A model generated the notes under the pieces. The model did no database searches. It was not told where the DNA came from and worked only from the letters and a program-made list of their open reading frames with translations. The translations under genes and the position numbers were made by a program. Positions 52,388 to 63,774 of a stretch of DNA of 64,000 nt are shown here, piece after piece (position 1 is the stretch's first letter; each line of letters starts with the position of its first letter). Source of the DNA: Schistocerca nitens (lineage: Eukaryota; Arthropoda; Insecta; Orthoptera; Acrididae); NCBI RefSeq assembly GCF_023898315.1, contig NC_064622.1, forward strand, positions 358,775,234 through 358,839,233, in the 5' to 3' direction.

Positions 52388-52390
52388 TAT
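51712..52390 (+). pseudogene. RTE copy 3, inverted RT segment on the + strand
   Basis: Reads GVRQGCSLSPMLFNLYIEQ, catalytic LRYADDIVILSETSKD, NKSKTRIMECSR, YLGSKITDDGRSRED and MLKIRWVDHITNEEV, then runs out of the element into the target duplication. The frame is intact over the element part; the codons after VEEV-like NEEV belong to the host LINE antisense strand. Confidence 0.9.
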
Positions 52391-52398
52391 CAAGCTGT

Positions 52399-54560
52399 AA
52401 TCCCAAGAATTTAACGCTGTCCACTTCTTCTATCTGCTTGTCATCGTGTGTTAGGCATATACTCATGGGATACCTCTTACATGTTGTGAACTGCATGTAG
52501 TGTATTTTTGCAATGTTTAGTGACAAAGAATTGGCTAGGAACCAGTGATTAATGTCCACAAATATTTTATTAGCCGCTCTTTCTAAGACTGCACTTGATT
52601 TGCTATGTATTGCAATGTTTGTATCATCAGTAAACGAAACAAACTTGGCATCTTGTAATGTTACTCATGAAAGGTCATTGATATACACAAGAAAAATTAA
52701 GAGCCCTAAGGTGGACCCCTGTGGGACCCCACATGTAATTAGTTCCCAGTTGGATGATGCTTGATAGCTTAATACATGTCTCTTTCATAATGACACCCTT
52801 TGTTTCCTGCCAGAGATATAAAATTTGAACCATTTTGCAGCATTTAGTGTTACGCCACAATATTCTGATTTACTTAAAAGGATATTGTGATTTACAAAGT
52901 CAAATGCCTTTGACAGATCACAAAATGTACCATTTGCCTGAAATTTTTTGCCTAAAGAATTACGTACATTTTCACTGTAAGCGTAGATAGCCTTCTCGAA
53001 TATCGGGACCGTTTACAAATCTGAACAGCGACTTTGACAGTATGTTATTTGTAATAAGATGGTTATAAAGACGATTGTACATTGCCTTTTCTAAAATTTT
53101 TGAGAATGCTGGCAAAAGTGAAATTGGACAGAAATTGGACGCTATTTCTTTATCTCCCTTCTTGAGCAGTTGCTTAACTTCAGCATATTTCAACCATTCA
53201 GGAAATATTCCACTGATAAACAACTGGTCATACAGATGGCTTAATATGTTACTTAACTCAGAATACATTCTTTAATTAACTTTGTTGACATTTCATCATA
53301 CCCACTAGATGTTTTTGATATTAAAGATTTTATGATGGACATTACTTCTGCTGCAGCAGTGAGGAGCAAATTCATATTATGGAAGTTACTTGAAATGTCT
53401 GGTCTGAGGTATCCCATGGCAGCGTCTACAGAACCTGACAATCCCATCTTTTCAGTAACAGTTATAAAATGTTTGTTAAAAAGTTCTGCAACACTATACA
53501 CATCTGTCACCAATATATCATTTACTCTTAATGTTATTTGCCCCTCTTCACATCTGATTCTACTGGTCTCCTCCTTCACTATATCCCGCATTGTCTTTAA
53601 TTTGTTATCTGATATGACACTCTTCTCCTCGTAATATATTTGCTTTGATATTCATATTACAGTCTTTAATATTTTGAAGTATTTCTTGTAATGTGCTATA
53701 GCATCAACATCAGAACTTTTTCAGATTGACAGATACAGTTTTCTTTTTGTTTTACAAGATACCTATATTCCTTGAGTAAGCCATGGCTTCTTTGTAGGCT
53801 TTGCTCTAACCTCGGTTAGTTTTGGGAGGAAACATTGTTCAAATAAGGTAAGCACTTTATTAGCAAAAGTGTATTTTTCATTCATGCCATGAGCACTGTA
53901 AACTTCTTTCCAGTGTATGTCTCTGAGGAGTGTCCTAAAAAAATCAATTTTTGGCTCATTGATTACCCTCTTGAGTTAAGATTTTATATCCTGTTCAGTA
54001 TTAACGTTTAACAGAAGAAACTGCATGTCATGGTCTGAGAGGCCATTGACTATTGGTTTTGTAATATAATTTTGTTCATTGAACTTTGCTATAAAGATAT
54101 TATCAATGGCTGTTTGTGAGCAATTGGCTACCCTAGCTGGGAACTTTACATTGGGAATTAAGTTGAATGATAGTGTTACTAACTCAAATAAGTTCTTATA
54201 GGTAGAATCTTTAAGGAAATCTACATTGAAGTCACTAGCAACCACTATTTCTATGTTTTGGTATTTAAATGGGACAGTGCAGCTTCAAGGTGGTTTATGA
54301 ACAGATTAAAGTTACCTGCAGGTACTCAATATGCACTTAATATTATGAAGGATTTTTTTATGAAATTCTACTTCTGTTGCACGTACTTCCATATGCTGTT
54401 CTAGGCAAAATTTATGAATGTTTATGTTCTTAAATTTATGACAGTTACCGATGAATGTGGCAACTCTTCCTTTCTCCATTTCTGCTCTACAAAAGTTAGA
54501 TGATAACCTAAATCTTGTAACACTTAAAAGTTCTATACCAGTGGTCACATGATGTTCAGA
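52399..54560 (-). pseudogene. LINE endonuclease and reverse transcriptase, broken
   Basis: Endonuclease pieces include MTTGIELLSVTRFRLSSNFC (from 54548 down) and the terminal LSDHDMQ motif (about 54030). A linker reads ITVTEKMGLSGSVDAAMGYL. RT fingers read LKYAEVKQLLKKGDKEIASN and FCPISLLPAFSKILEKAM. The YADD region (near 52690, corresponding to FVDDTN-like sequence) is visible only in part. The thumb reads FLGLQLD. At least six shifts or stops. Confidence 0.72.
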
Positions 54561-54814
54561 GAGGCAGATTATGTCAGCTGGGTTTGAGGACTCTAATTTA
54601 TCTCTGCAGATAATTAATTTATTAATTTCATTTCTCAGTCCTCGAATCTTTTAATGCAATAAAGACAGCTGACATTACACATTGACTGAGTTAAAACTGG
54701 GTAGAGTTGAAATTTCTGCTGATCGTTGAAAATTCTTAACCAACAGCTAGCTGTTTATGCTGATTAATAAGCTATAAGGTCTACAACTTTGCTTCCGCCA
54801 TTTTGCAATAGATT

Positions 54815-55600
54815 GCAGTAGTGCAAAGTAGTGGTGCAAGTCGTTCGTCATAAGTGTCATAAGTAAGCTTAGGCATTTGAGAACAAAACTCCATCAAAAT
54901 ATCAGTCGATTTTTAATTGCATCATAAAGTTATTCTCGACTGAATACGTCAACTTATGAGCCCAGTTCTCGTCATCTGCGGGAGGTTTTAATTTTCTGCT
55001 TTGATAGGAAGAAATCTGCGGCTGAGGCTCATAAAAAGCTGGGTAAGACCTATGATGAGCTGCCTGTTAGTGACAGAACTTCGCAAAAAATGGTTTCCGT
55101 GCTTCAAGAATGGTAATTTTGACGTTGAAGACCGGCATGTTTGTGAAAGAGAGGAAGCTTTCGATGCTACTGCAACCCATGGGGACAATCACGGGAGATC
55201 ATTATCGAAAGCAGTTGATGTGTTTGAGCCAAGCACTGAAAGACAAATGGCCACACTACAGCGATAGACATGAAAAAAAGATTTTGCATCGTGACAGTGC
55301 ACGATCCCATTAAAAAATCCCGTCAAAACATACTTGAAACGTTGAACAGGGAAGTTATACCCCACCCGCTGTATTCTCCAGATACTCCTCCCTCTGACTG
55401 CCACCTTTCTCAATCTATGACATACGACCCAGCTGACTAACACTTGCGGTCATATGAACAAGTGCAAAATTGGATTGATTCATGGTTCCCCTCAAACGAT
55501 GCCCAGATGCCTAGTTTAGACAATCGCCAATACTTTGAATCGTAAATTTTTTGTAAGTTTTTCACAATAAAGTCTCGAACTTTAAGAAATGGCAGATGCA
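54815..55600 (+). pseudogene. Mauritiana-like mariner transposase, internally deleted
   Basis: N-terminal trace at about 54990-55080 reads FDRKKSAAEAHKKLGKTYDE and LPVSDRTSQK, the mariner DNA-binding domain. The C-terminal trace at about 55290-55550 reads RQNILETLNREVIPHPLYSP, then DTPPSDCHLSQSM and SYEQVQNWIDSWF. The catalytic middle, including the first Asp, is deleted; YSPDTPPSD preserves the third Asp position. AATAAAGTC near 55567 may be its polyadenylation signal. Terminal repeats were not resolved. Confidence 0.8.
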
Positions 55601-55619
55601 AAGTTGTAGACATTGTAGA

Positions 55620-57300
55620 ATTATTATTATTATTATTATTACTTTAACTAAAGGTTTGTCTCAATCCTAACCTCTCTTAAAACTTGGTTTCTTTCTGTCC
55701 TCCCTACCCTAAAAAGGGGGTCTTTTCCGATGATCTTGGAAGACTTTTAACTGAAACTAGCTACTTACACTTCTAAAGGAATCATAGTTGCCCCTTCATG
55801 CAAACGCTTCATTACTGTAGTGTTTAACCATTAGGAGTATGCGGCAGAGGGTCATAGCTCAAGGACATCTTGACATACAAACTGGTTTCTAATGGCCTCA
55901 TTCCTTCAGTCCTGACTGAGATGGAGAAAATCCTTAATACCAGGTTCCTCACCAGGACTCACTACTTTCTCCATAGAACTCCTTACCCCTTGTGAGCATG
56001 CATCCCAGTCTTCTACCTACTTCCTAAAATACACAAAAACAAGTATCTTGCCCATCCCATAGGAGCTGGCTTCAAAGGCCACCACCGAACGTATCACAGT
56101 CCTGCTACTTCCAGCCCTTCATATAGTCGCCCAATATACATAAAAAACACCAACGTCTCAAATCAGTTCCCACTTCTCTCCCTCCCGGAACCATCCTTGT
56201 CACTATTAGTCCAAATTTGCTGTACAGAAACATCAAACACACATACAGTCCCTTAGCCTGAGAGATATCTCACTCCCAGCAGCCATCTGAAAGTCTCCCT
56301 AAATCCTCATGTATTGTCACCCTGTTGAACCTCGCCTTTGAGGGCCAGACCTACAAACAAATCTGGAGTGGGGGGGGGGGCTACTAAGGGAACCAGGATG
56401 GTTCCACCTTAGGCCAACATTTATGTGGGCGACATGCAAGAAGCATTCCTCAAGACTCAACAACTTGGCCTCTGGCTTGGTACAGATTTATCAACAACAT
56501 CTTTGTGGTCTGGACTAATGATGAAGAATACGCTTCAAGCAATAGCTTAACTCTCTTTCCCAACTCAAATTCACTTGGTACTTATCCAAATAATAGTAAA
56601 CTTCATTGTATTGACCACCTCCACCTTACTGAAGCCCACATCCAACCCATATAAAACCAACAAGTAAGCAACAATACCTGTCCTGTGATAGCTGTCACAG
56701 CTTCCATGTTAGATACACCACAAGAAACACACCTGTTCTAGTGCTGAATCTCTTAGCACCTTTGCCAACAACAGGCTTTCATCTTCAACAACTACTGCAC
56801 AGACTTTATTCTCAAATGAATCTCCCATGCAATGTCTTCCTCTCACTGCTTCACTAATACAGCTCCCACTGCCAAAAAACTCAGAAGCATTCCCATGTCC
56901 CAGTACCACCCAGGCTGTGAATACCTCAGCACAGTACTCTGCCAGACATATGTCTTTCTCATGTCAAGCCCTCACCCTAGAATGGGGTAACTTCTTCCTG
57001 ATATCCTCCCCACACCACCACAGTGGTCTTCTGTTACCTTCCATTGCTGGGGCATCCTTGTGAAATTGTATGACATCCCCAAACCATAATCCTTACCTCA
57101 AGGTTTTCATTTAGCCTCACTGAGGTGGTTTCCTCTCCCTACTTCAGAAATCCACTTTCTGTTCTTTCTGTATTTCTTGTGCCCAGTACTCTCATAGAAA
57201 CAGTTCTTGAAACTCGTGCACATCTGCATACATTTCCATGACACCATGTCCTCATTTGGCAGTGTATCTCATTGTGTGACTAATAATAGAAGTAGTCTGT
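55620..57300 (+). pseudogene. Penelope-like element of a second type, degraded
   Basis: Starts after a short (ATT)n run (55621-55641). Traces on the + strand: MEKILNTRFLTRTHYFL, FYLLPKIHKNKYLAHPI (the YLLPKIHK motif of Penelope-like RTs), a degraded GTxMGTRMAP block near 56390 broken by a G10 run, and WYRFINNIFVVWTND, where the catalytic IDD has become INN. A C-terminal part continues to about 57200. It is clearly older than the copies at 4481 and 44572 and belongs to another lineage. Confidence 0.72.
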
Positions 57301-57334
57301 TTCCTTTGCCTCAATGAATTAGGCAAACTATTGT

Positions 57335-58192
57335 ATGAGGGGTGTTCAGTAAGTAATGATACACTTTAAAAAAAGGGAAGGTTGGTTTTCTTTCCAGCTG
57401 GCATGAATTTGCTTTTATAGAGAATTCCAGTGCACCATGTTATTCCCCACTCTCTTAGCTACAAAACCCTAATTTTCAATATAATCTCCATTCAGTGTAG
57501 TGGCCTTAGGTCATCTTACTGGGAGGGTCTGTATGCCCACATGGTACCACTCTACTGATCGATACCAGAGCCAATGTATTGCTGCATCAATAACCTCCTC
57601 ATCATCCAGGTACCACTTTCCACAGAGTGCATCCTTCATTGGACCAAACAGATAGAAGGTATGAAATCCAGGGTGTGGGAAGAAAAGTCCAATGAAATCT
57701 TGTGGGCTGCTCTCAGCTGTGCAGATTTGTGAGAGACCTTGTGTTGTCATGGAGGAGAAGGAGAAGGTTGTTTGCATTTTTGCACAGGAGAGTCACAGCT
57801 GTATGCTACCAGCCATCACATGTGGGGTTTGGACATGTTTGCATGCCCTCCTTGCGATGATAACAGATGGCAAACCCAATGACTCACCATGCGTTTGTTC
57901 ACTGCTAGGTCTCTGTAGTCATGCTGCAACACCTCTGAATATCTGTGATGCTCTGGTTTTCCGCCAAAAGAAACTCAATGGCAGATCTCTGCTTGGAACA
58001 CATTTCTGTTACAAACATCATTTTGAATTCTATGCTTAGAGGCATCATATATCAGAACATCATGAAACTATAGGGACTGAATGGGAATAAATGGTAATAT
58101 TCCATAGTGTCCCACAACAAATTCTGGATTTTTTCAACTCAAATTGGCTGAGGAAAAAAAGTGTTGCATTTTTTATTGAATGCCCCTCATAA
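57335..58192. mobile_element. MITE-like DNA element with inverted ends
   Basis: Left end reads GAGGGGTGTTCAGTAAGTAA, and the complement of the right end reads GAGGGGCATTCAATAAAAAA, both continuing with ATGxxACACTTT. The inverted similarity covers about 35 bp. The 0.86-kb interior has frames on both strands (57511-57777 minus, 57692-58039 plus) without recognised transposase motifs. I recall similar ends in many insect repeats. The flanks contain TAT/AT, compatible with TA insertion but not decisive. Confidence 0.65.
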
Positions 58193-58324
58193 GTGATGTC
58201 CCAGAAAATCTCACAAAAAAATCTGAGCACTAACAGGGGAATAATTGTAATTATACAGCCATTAGCATCTTAAATACTATTGTCAAGACAACACCAACAT
58301 GAAGTGCTAGCATGTTGGAGACTT
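58193..58324. other. Short intron spacer
   Basis: Nothing recognised. Confidence 0.5.
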
Positions 58325-59105
58325 ACCGTATTTTACAAACTACAGACTATAAGACACACCTTAACTTTAAAACAGTTTTTTAAGTAATATTTTTACTATT
58401 TTTATTATTAGATTGCAAAGCCAGATTTAAAAAAAAAAAAATCCTTACGTTATAAAACCGAATTGACCTTTAAAATCCTTGAAAATCAACATCTGAACTC
58501 TTGCTTTAGCCATTGACACATTTTTTTGATTGTAGGTCATTTTAAAGCTCCCTTTGGCATGAATTCATGTTGGGGTTCATCCACCATCCATTGGTTCCAT
58601 TGCTCTATCATATACATTTTAAATGGTTTATTTATCGAGACATCAAGAGGTTGTAATTGTGAAGTAAGTCCTCTTGGAATAACAGCAAGCTGTGTGTTTT
58701 CTTGTCACAATTTCTTTGCCACAGAATTTTTTCAAATGACTACTAAACTGATCTATCACAAGAAGAGAACTCTTCTTCAGTGAAACGTCTTTCCTTCTTT
58801 CACACAGTCTGTTAATCCAAAATTTCATACCAGTCTCATCCATCCAGCCCTTGTTATGTACGTGAACCCACCATCTGGCAGTATTTCAGAAGATTTTGGC
58901 ATTGTTTTGTATTTGAAAATGTTGATTGGATTAAATTTAGTACCATCAGCACAACATGAAAGGACAACAGTGTAGTGCATTTTTTTACATCCACTTGTTT
59001 TCATAGCTACAGTTTTAGCAACTTTCTTGGCAGCAGTTCTGTTACTCAGCACATCAAATGTCAGAGAAGTTTCATCCACATTCGCTGTTTGGCTTAGTTC
59101 CACTA
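58325..59105 (-). pseudogene. Pogo-like (DDE_1) transposase remnant
   Basis: The frame 58825-59103 reads NVDETSLTFDVLSNRTAAKK, MHYTVVLSCCADGTKFNPIN and IFKYKTMPKS; the first catalytic Asp is in VDETSLTFD. A shifted continuation reads MDETGMKFWINRLCERRK and SSLLVIDQFSSHL (second Asp in VIDQF), then IPRGLTSQLQPLDVSINKPF near 58650 (third catalytic position in QPLDVSINK). The left edge at 58325 has GTATTTTACAAACTACAGAC, which resembles a pogo-type terminal repeat. The N-terminal half is absent; the CR1 at 59110 abuts. Confidence 0.85.
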
Positions 59106-59109
59106 TGAT

Positions 59110-60865
59110 TTTCTTTTGCTATTGAATAATATCTTTTCACAAAATCCAAAGAAATTCTGGTTGTATGTAAAGGCCGTTAGTGGCACCAAAGTTAGTTTCC
59201 AGTCCCTGGCGAATGTGAGGCAGGAACTGAAATTGAGGGTAGCAAAGCAAAAACGGAAATGCTTAATTTCGTTTTCAAATGTTCCTTTACAAAGGAAAAC
59301 CCCGGACAATTGCCCCAATTTAATCCTCATCCCACTGAAAAGATGACTGAAATAAGTATGAGTGTCAGTAGTGTTGAGAAACAGCCAATATGGTTAAAAT
59401 TGAACAATGCTCCATGGTCCGATGGAATCCCTGTCAGATTCTATATTGAATTTGTGGCTGAGTTAGCCACTCTTCTCACTATAATATGTAATAGATCTCT
59501 CGAACAAAAAACGGTGCCCATTACTTGGAAAAAGGCACAGGTCACAACCCATACAAGAAGGGTAGTATAAGTGATCCACAAAACTACTGTCCAATATCCT
59601 TGACATTTATTTGTAGTAGAATCTTAGAACATATTCGGGACTCAAACATAATGAGGTATCTTGAACAGAATGACCTCCTCAATGCCAACCAGCATGAATT
59701 TCAATAACGTCGATCATGTGAAACCCAACTCGCCCTTTGCTCACATGACACACTAAAGCTTTAGATCAAGGCAGTCAGGTAGGTGCAATGTTTCGTCATT
59801 TCCAAAAAGCATTTGACTCAGTACTGCACCTATTCTTATTGTTAAAAGTATAATCATATGGGGTATTAAGTGAAATTTGTGACTGGATTGAGGACTTTTT
59901 GGTAGAAAGGACACGGCATGTTATCTTGGATGGAGAGTCACCATCAGATGTAGAAGTAACTTTGGGTGTGCCCCAGGGGAATGTGTGTGGACCCTTGAGT
60001 TTATGTTGTATATTAATGACCTTGCAGACATTATTAATAGTAAAATTGGGCTTTTTACAGATGATACAATTATCTGTAATGAAGTACCATCTGAGAGAAG
60101 CTGCATAAATATTCAGTCAGATCTTGGTAAGATTTCAACATGGTGCAGAGATTGGCAACTTGCTCTAAGTGTTCAAAAGTGTAAAATTTTGCACTTCACA
60201 AAATGAGGAAAATAGTATCCTATGACTTTAATATCAATGAGGCACTGTTGAAATCAGCCAATTCATACAAATAGCTGGGTGTAACACTCTGCAGGGATAT
60301 GAAATGGAATGATCACACAGGTTCAGTCGTGGGTAAAGCAGTTGGTAGACTTTGGTTTATTGGTATAATACTGGGGAAGTGCAGTAGGTCTACAAAAGAG
60401 ATTGCTCACAAATCAATCGTGCAACCCATCCTAGAATATTGCTCAAGTTTGTGAAACCCATACCAAATAGGATTAACAGGGGATATTGAACATATACAGA
60501 GAAAGGCAGCACGAATGGTCATAGGTTTGTTTAATCCGTTGGAGAGTGTCACAGAGATCTCAAGTTACTGAAATGGCAGATTCTTGAAGACAGACAAAAA
60601 ACTTCAACAAGAAAGTCTATTAACAAAGTTTCAAGAACCAGCAAGGGATATACTACAACCCCAAAATACTGCTCACACTGGGATCGTGAGGATAAAATTA
60701 GAATAATTACTGAATGCACATAGGCATTCAAACAATTATTCTTCCCACACTCCATATGTGAATGGGGCAAGAAGAAACCCAAATAACTGGTACAATGGGA
60801 TGCACCCTCTGCTACGCACCTCAAGGTGGCTTGGAGAGTACAGGTGCACAGGTAGATGTAGAAGA
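59110..60865 (+). mobile_element. CR1-like LINE, copy 4, degraded
   Basis: 5'-truncated copy with pieces in order: NPKKFWLYVKAVSGTKVSFQ (59116-59346), NAPWSDGIPVRFYIEF (59259-59570), NYCPISLTFICSRILEH (59525-59707), VTLGVPQGNVCGPLSL (59899-60108), LFTDDTIICNEVPSE (59985-60206; FADD replaced by FTDD), and thumb traces to 60480. It ends in GTAGATGTAGAAGATGG near 60862. It is closest to copy 1 at 17720-21260, sharing the CATGATCGATG/CGATCATGTGAAAC region. Numerous frameshifts. Confidence 0.8.
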
Positions 60866-61664
60866 TGGAGATGGGAAGATAATATTTTCTCTTCTTATTC
60901 TTAAGGATATTTGTGAGATATTTTGATTTTGGTTCACATGCTAAGTCCATGACACTCCATAAACCTGGAGCACCAACCAACTCCACCCTTAAAGTCTGTT
61001 AAGTTCCACTGTAATGCTAGCTTGCTAGTGTGTATTTGAATCATTTTTCTATTAATTCCAGTGACATTTTGAGTGTCCTTGAATCCATTTCAGTACAACA
61101 TCTTCTAGTTTTGGCCATTTTGCATTCAGCAGACCTCTATTTGCACATTCAGTCTTCTCCTCTTCCACATTTTTGTTCCCCCCTCCTCCTTTGTCAGTCA
61201 CAAATGCCAATAAATCTTTGTCCATAAAACTCTTTATGCGCTATTTTGTGTTTTCCCCCTGTTTAGGAAAGTAGATGGTCCTATTCTTGAAGCAAGGATG
61301 TATCCTTGCAGAAAAGCTATAAATATAAGAATTCAGTGGAATTATCAGTGTTCTATAAGCTCGGAGACCAGGAACTGAAACTGTATCTGGTATGTCAACC
61401 AGAGACCTCGCCGTAAATGCTTCTCCAATGAGAAGTGCCATAAAGTTGGCCATATTGGCTCCCAATGCTTTGGTTTCTGCGCAGCTTTCTGTCCATAATT
61501 CCAGCTGTCAGTAATGCAAAAAAGCACTTAGATACATAGAATTACCCAATAAAAATTTACTATTGCATTATCCTACATTTTCTTAATTTCTATAGGTATG
61601 CAGTGAATAGCTTGAAGATCGAATGGAGTTAGGACAAAAACGCAGTGTCATGCTGCAACATACA

Positions 61665-61668
<4 letters not shown>
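60866..61668. other. Intron sequence, no element recognised
   Basis: No coding or repeat signal that I recognise. Confidence 0.5.
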
Positions 61669-61727
<59 letters not shown>

Positions 61728-61741
61728 GGGGGGGGGGGGGG
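61669..61741 (+). repeat. (CT)21(GT)8(G)15 compound microsatellite
   Basis: About 42 bp of CT, then GT repeats, then a run of G. It produces low-complexity frames on both strands. Confidence 0.97.
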
Positions 61742-62282
61742 TTCCGGAAAATAATTACGAAAATTTGAACAGTCCATTTCCTCACTTCTTCGTTGCCTCA
61801 GTCTTTTTGCCGCATCATTTCATACATGACTGGAAATTCTTTCTTTCTGCCATTTCACAGGCTCTATATCTTTTCTTCTCAATATACACAAACCTTCAGT
61901 TGTAAGCTGAATATCCTCCATTCTCCCTCAATTTTAAACAAATTTTTCATTTTCCTTAGCAAAGTTTCATTCTAGTGACTTCTGCTTAACTTCATCTATC
62001 AAAAATACATTTATTTTTGTGTACACTAATGCAGATTCCAACACTGCCAGCACACACATTTATTAAACGTATATTTGCAGCAAAATGTACTGTTTGGCGT
62101 ATTGCTCATATTGCTTCTTAATTGTATCTTCTTACATCTTGAGTCTCATTGACAAAATGCTTCATTTTGTGACAATAAAGTCTCACAGAATATCTCATTG
62201 TTTCCTTTCTTTCTTTCTTGTCACCCACCTCATCACATTATTGTAGCTATACTTTTTTCTTTTTAAATGTTTTTACAAGGGG
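61742..62282. other. Intron sequence, no element recognised
   Basis: AT-rich. Nothing recognised. Confidence 0.5.
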
Positions 62283-63040
62283 AAGTCAAACTAAAACTAG
62301 CCAGATCAGAAAAGTAAACTGTTTATTATTTCTAAGGTAGTCCCTATAACTGTTAATACATTTATCCCTTGTGAGACAAGACAGTCAGTGCCTTCATGGA
62401 AAAAAGGTTTGCAGTTCTTACAGAACCAGGACAGTGGCCAGGCGTGCACCTTATTGCCGAAAGCAAATTGACGGCCATGAATTGCTTTCCTCAGGACTCC
62501 AAAAATATGTAAATCACAGGGGCAGATGTTGGGACTTTGTGGAGCAAAACTTTTGCAATGTAGTCTAAACAGCAAGCACACCAAAAAAGTCGTGATGACC
62601 TTTTTCTTCGTCTGCAAGGGCCCCACTGCTCATTGACCTTTAGGAACACGGTGCCACAACTAATTCACAGTGTTACATCGACACTTTGCAAAAATTGAAG
62701 CATGCTATCAGCAGCAAATTCTAAGTAATGTTGACGGAGAGCATCTTTCTGTTGCAGGATAATGATTGCTTGCATGTTGCCAAAGATGTTTCAATTACAC
62801 TGCAGATGTTTCGCTTCAAAATCCGTACATATTCTCCTTACAGTCCTGACCTTTCCCATGTTTTTTCCATATTTTTTGAGCCCTGGAAAAAAAAAGAAAA
62901 TAATGCCCATTGATTTGCTTCGGATGCAGCGGGTGCATGCCTGGGAAGGTATTGACCAGCTTGTCTCACAATTAAATAAATACATTAACCGTTATGGTGA
63001 TCACTTTTGAAATAAAAAACAGTTTACTTACTTCCTTTAA
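62283..63040. pseudogene. Two mariner/Tc1-type transposase tails in inverted orientation
   Basis: Left (minus): CPCDLHIFGVLRKAIHGRQF, then VHAWPLSWFCKNCKPFFHEG and a terminal YRDYLEI-like end. Right (plus): LLQDNDCLHVAKDVSITLQM (catalytic Asp in QDN), YSPYSPDLSHVFSIFF (third Asp in SPDLS), then RVHAWEGIDQLVSQLNKYIN. Both correspond to the same C-terminal transposase region and both sides carry a related end, AGTAAACTGTTTATTATTTC at the left and AATAAAAAACAGTTTACTT at the right in inverse. So this is a rearranged or fold-back derivative lacking the N-terminal half. Confidence 0.72.
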
Positions 63041-63179
63041 ACGCGCAAGTCAAAAGTTTCCAATCTTCTATAGAAACTGGCCGGATCACAGTTGAGTAGC
63101 CAATCTGAAACAATACGAACTTCTGCAATGACACTATGCTATTCTGTGACAGAATATGCATGTTTTGTTAGGTATAATT
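63041..63179. other. Short intron spacer
   Basis: Nothing recognised. Confidence 0.5.
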
Positions 63180-63770
63180 AGCATGTGCCAAACAAGAGGA
63201 CGTAGCTCTCAATGACTCCTGCAGAATCATAACAGGCTGCTTGAAAACCGCTCAAGTCGAATGACTTTACCACCTTGTAGTAAAAGCACCACCTCCTATT
63301 CAGAGAGAAATAGCTGTGAATAAGGAAAGGAAGACAGTGGAGTAGGAAAGTACCCACCCTCTGTAAGAGCACAAACTGCACCCACAGCAATTGAATTCAA
63401 GGAGGAGTTTCCATAGAACATGGCACTTAGGATAACTACTAAAAAGCTAGGTTACAATTATGGAGGGCTACAGTCTACCTTCCCTCCGACTGGAAAAGGA
63501 TTCCTGAAATGTTACCTCCTGGCTGTGATCGGGAATGGATGACTTGGAAATCCCTGAATAGACTGAGGTCTGGAGTTGGCAAATAAAAGGTTTCTTGGCA
63601 AGGTGGAATTAACACTGGTCAAAATTGTATTCAGTGTGACTGTGGAGAAGACCAGACTGTTCAACATGTCAGCCTCTTGCACAGAAGATGAACTTCATCA
63701 AGGAACAGAAAATGCATTGGAAGTGGCTATGTTTTGGAAAAAAGTGATATAGTCATAACTGTGTATAATT
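63180..63770 (+). pseudogene. LINE ORF2 C-terminal fragment
   Basis: The + strand reads ALNDSCRIITGCLKTAQVE, a stop, LYHLVVKAPPPIQREIAVNK, and later SLNRLRSGVGK, then NCIQCDCGEDQTVQHV. The ITGCLKxTxVExLYxLxGIAPPxIRR and C-x-CG-x-x-Q-T-x-x-H motifs mark the C-terminus of a non-LTR RT family widespread in insects. The front of the RT is absent. It is a different family from the CR1, RTE and 50520-54780 LINEs. Confidence 0.75.
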
Positions 63771-63774
63771 TATA

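Larger units (their letters stand above)
50520..54780 (-). mobile_element. Long degraded LINE (jockey-like layout), interrupted by an RTE
   Basis: Minus-strand pieces in order: 54312-54548 and 53976-54245 (endonuclease: DFNVDFLKDSTYKNLFEL, NGLSDHDMQFLLLNV), 53253-53591 and 52972-53268 (RT: MYSELSNILSHLYDQL, SNFCPISLLPAFSKILEKAM), and 52368-52559 (LANSLSLNIAKIHYMQF, SVKFLGLQLD). Across the RTE come LDNKFNWEEHT and AQKCAIRVICGVSSEHS (51192-51404). It is about 3.3 kb without the RTE. An (AC)n run lies within its 3' part. Many frameshifts. The clade is not firmly assigned. Confidence 0.75.

Noticed and set aside
61583-61905. Frames with alternating Arg-Glu or Ser-Leu repeats
   Set aside because: Translation of a CT/GT microsatellite.
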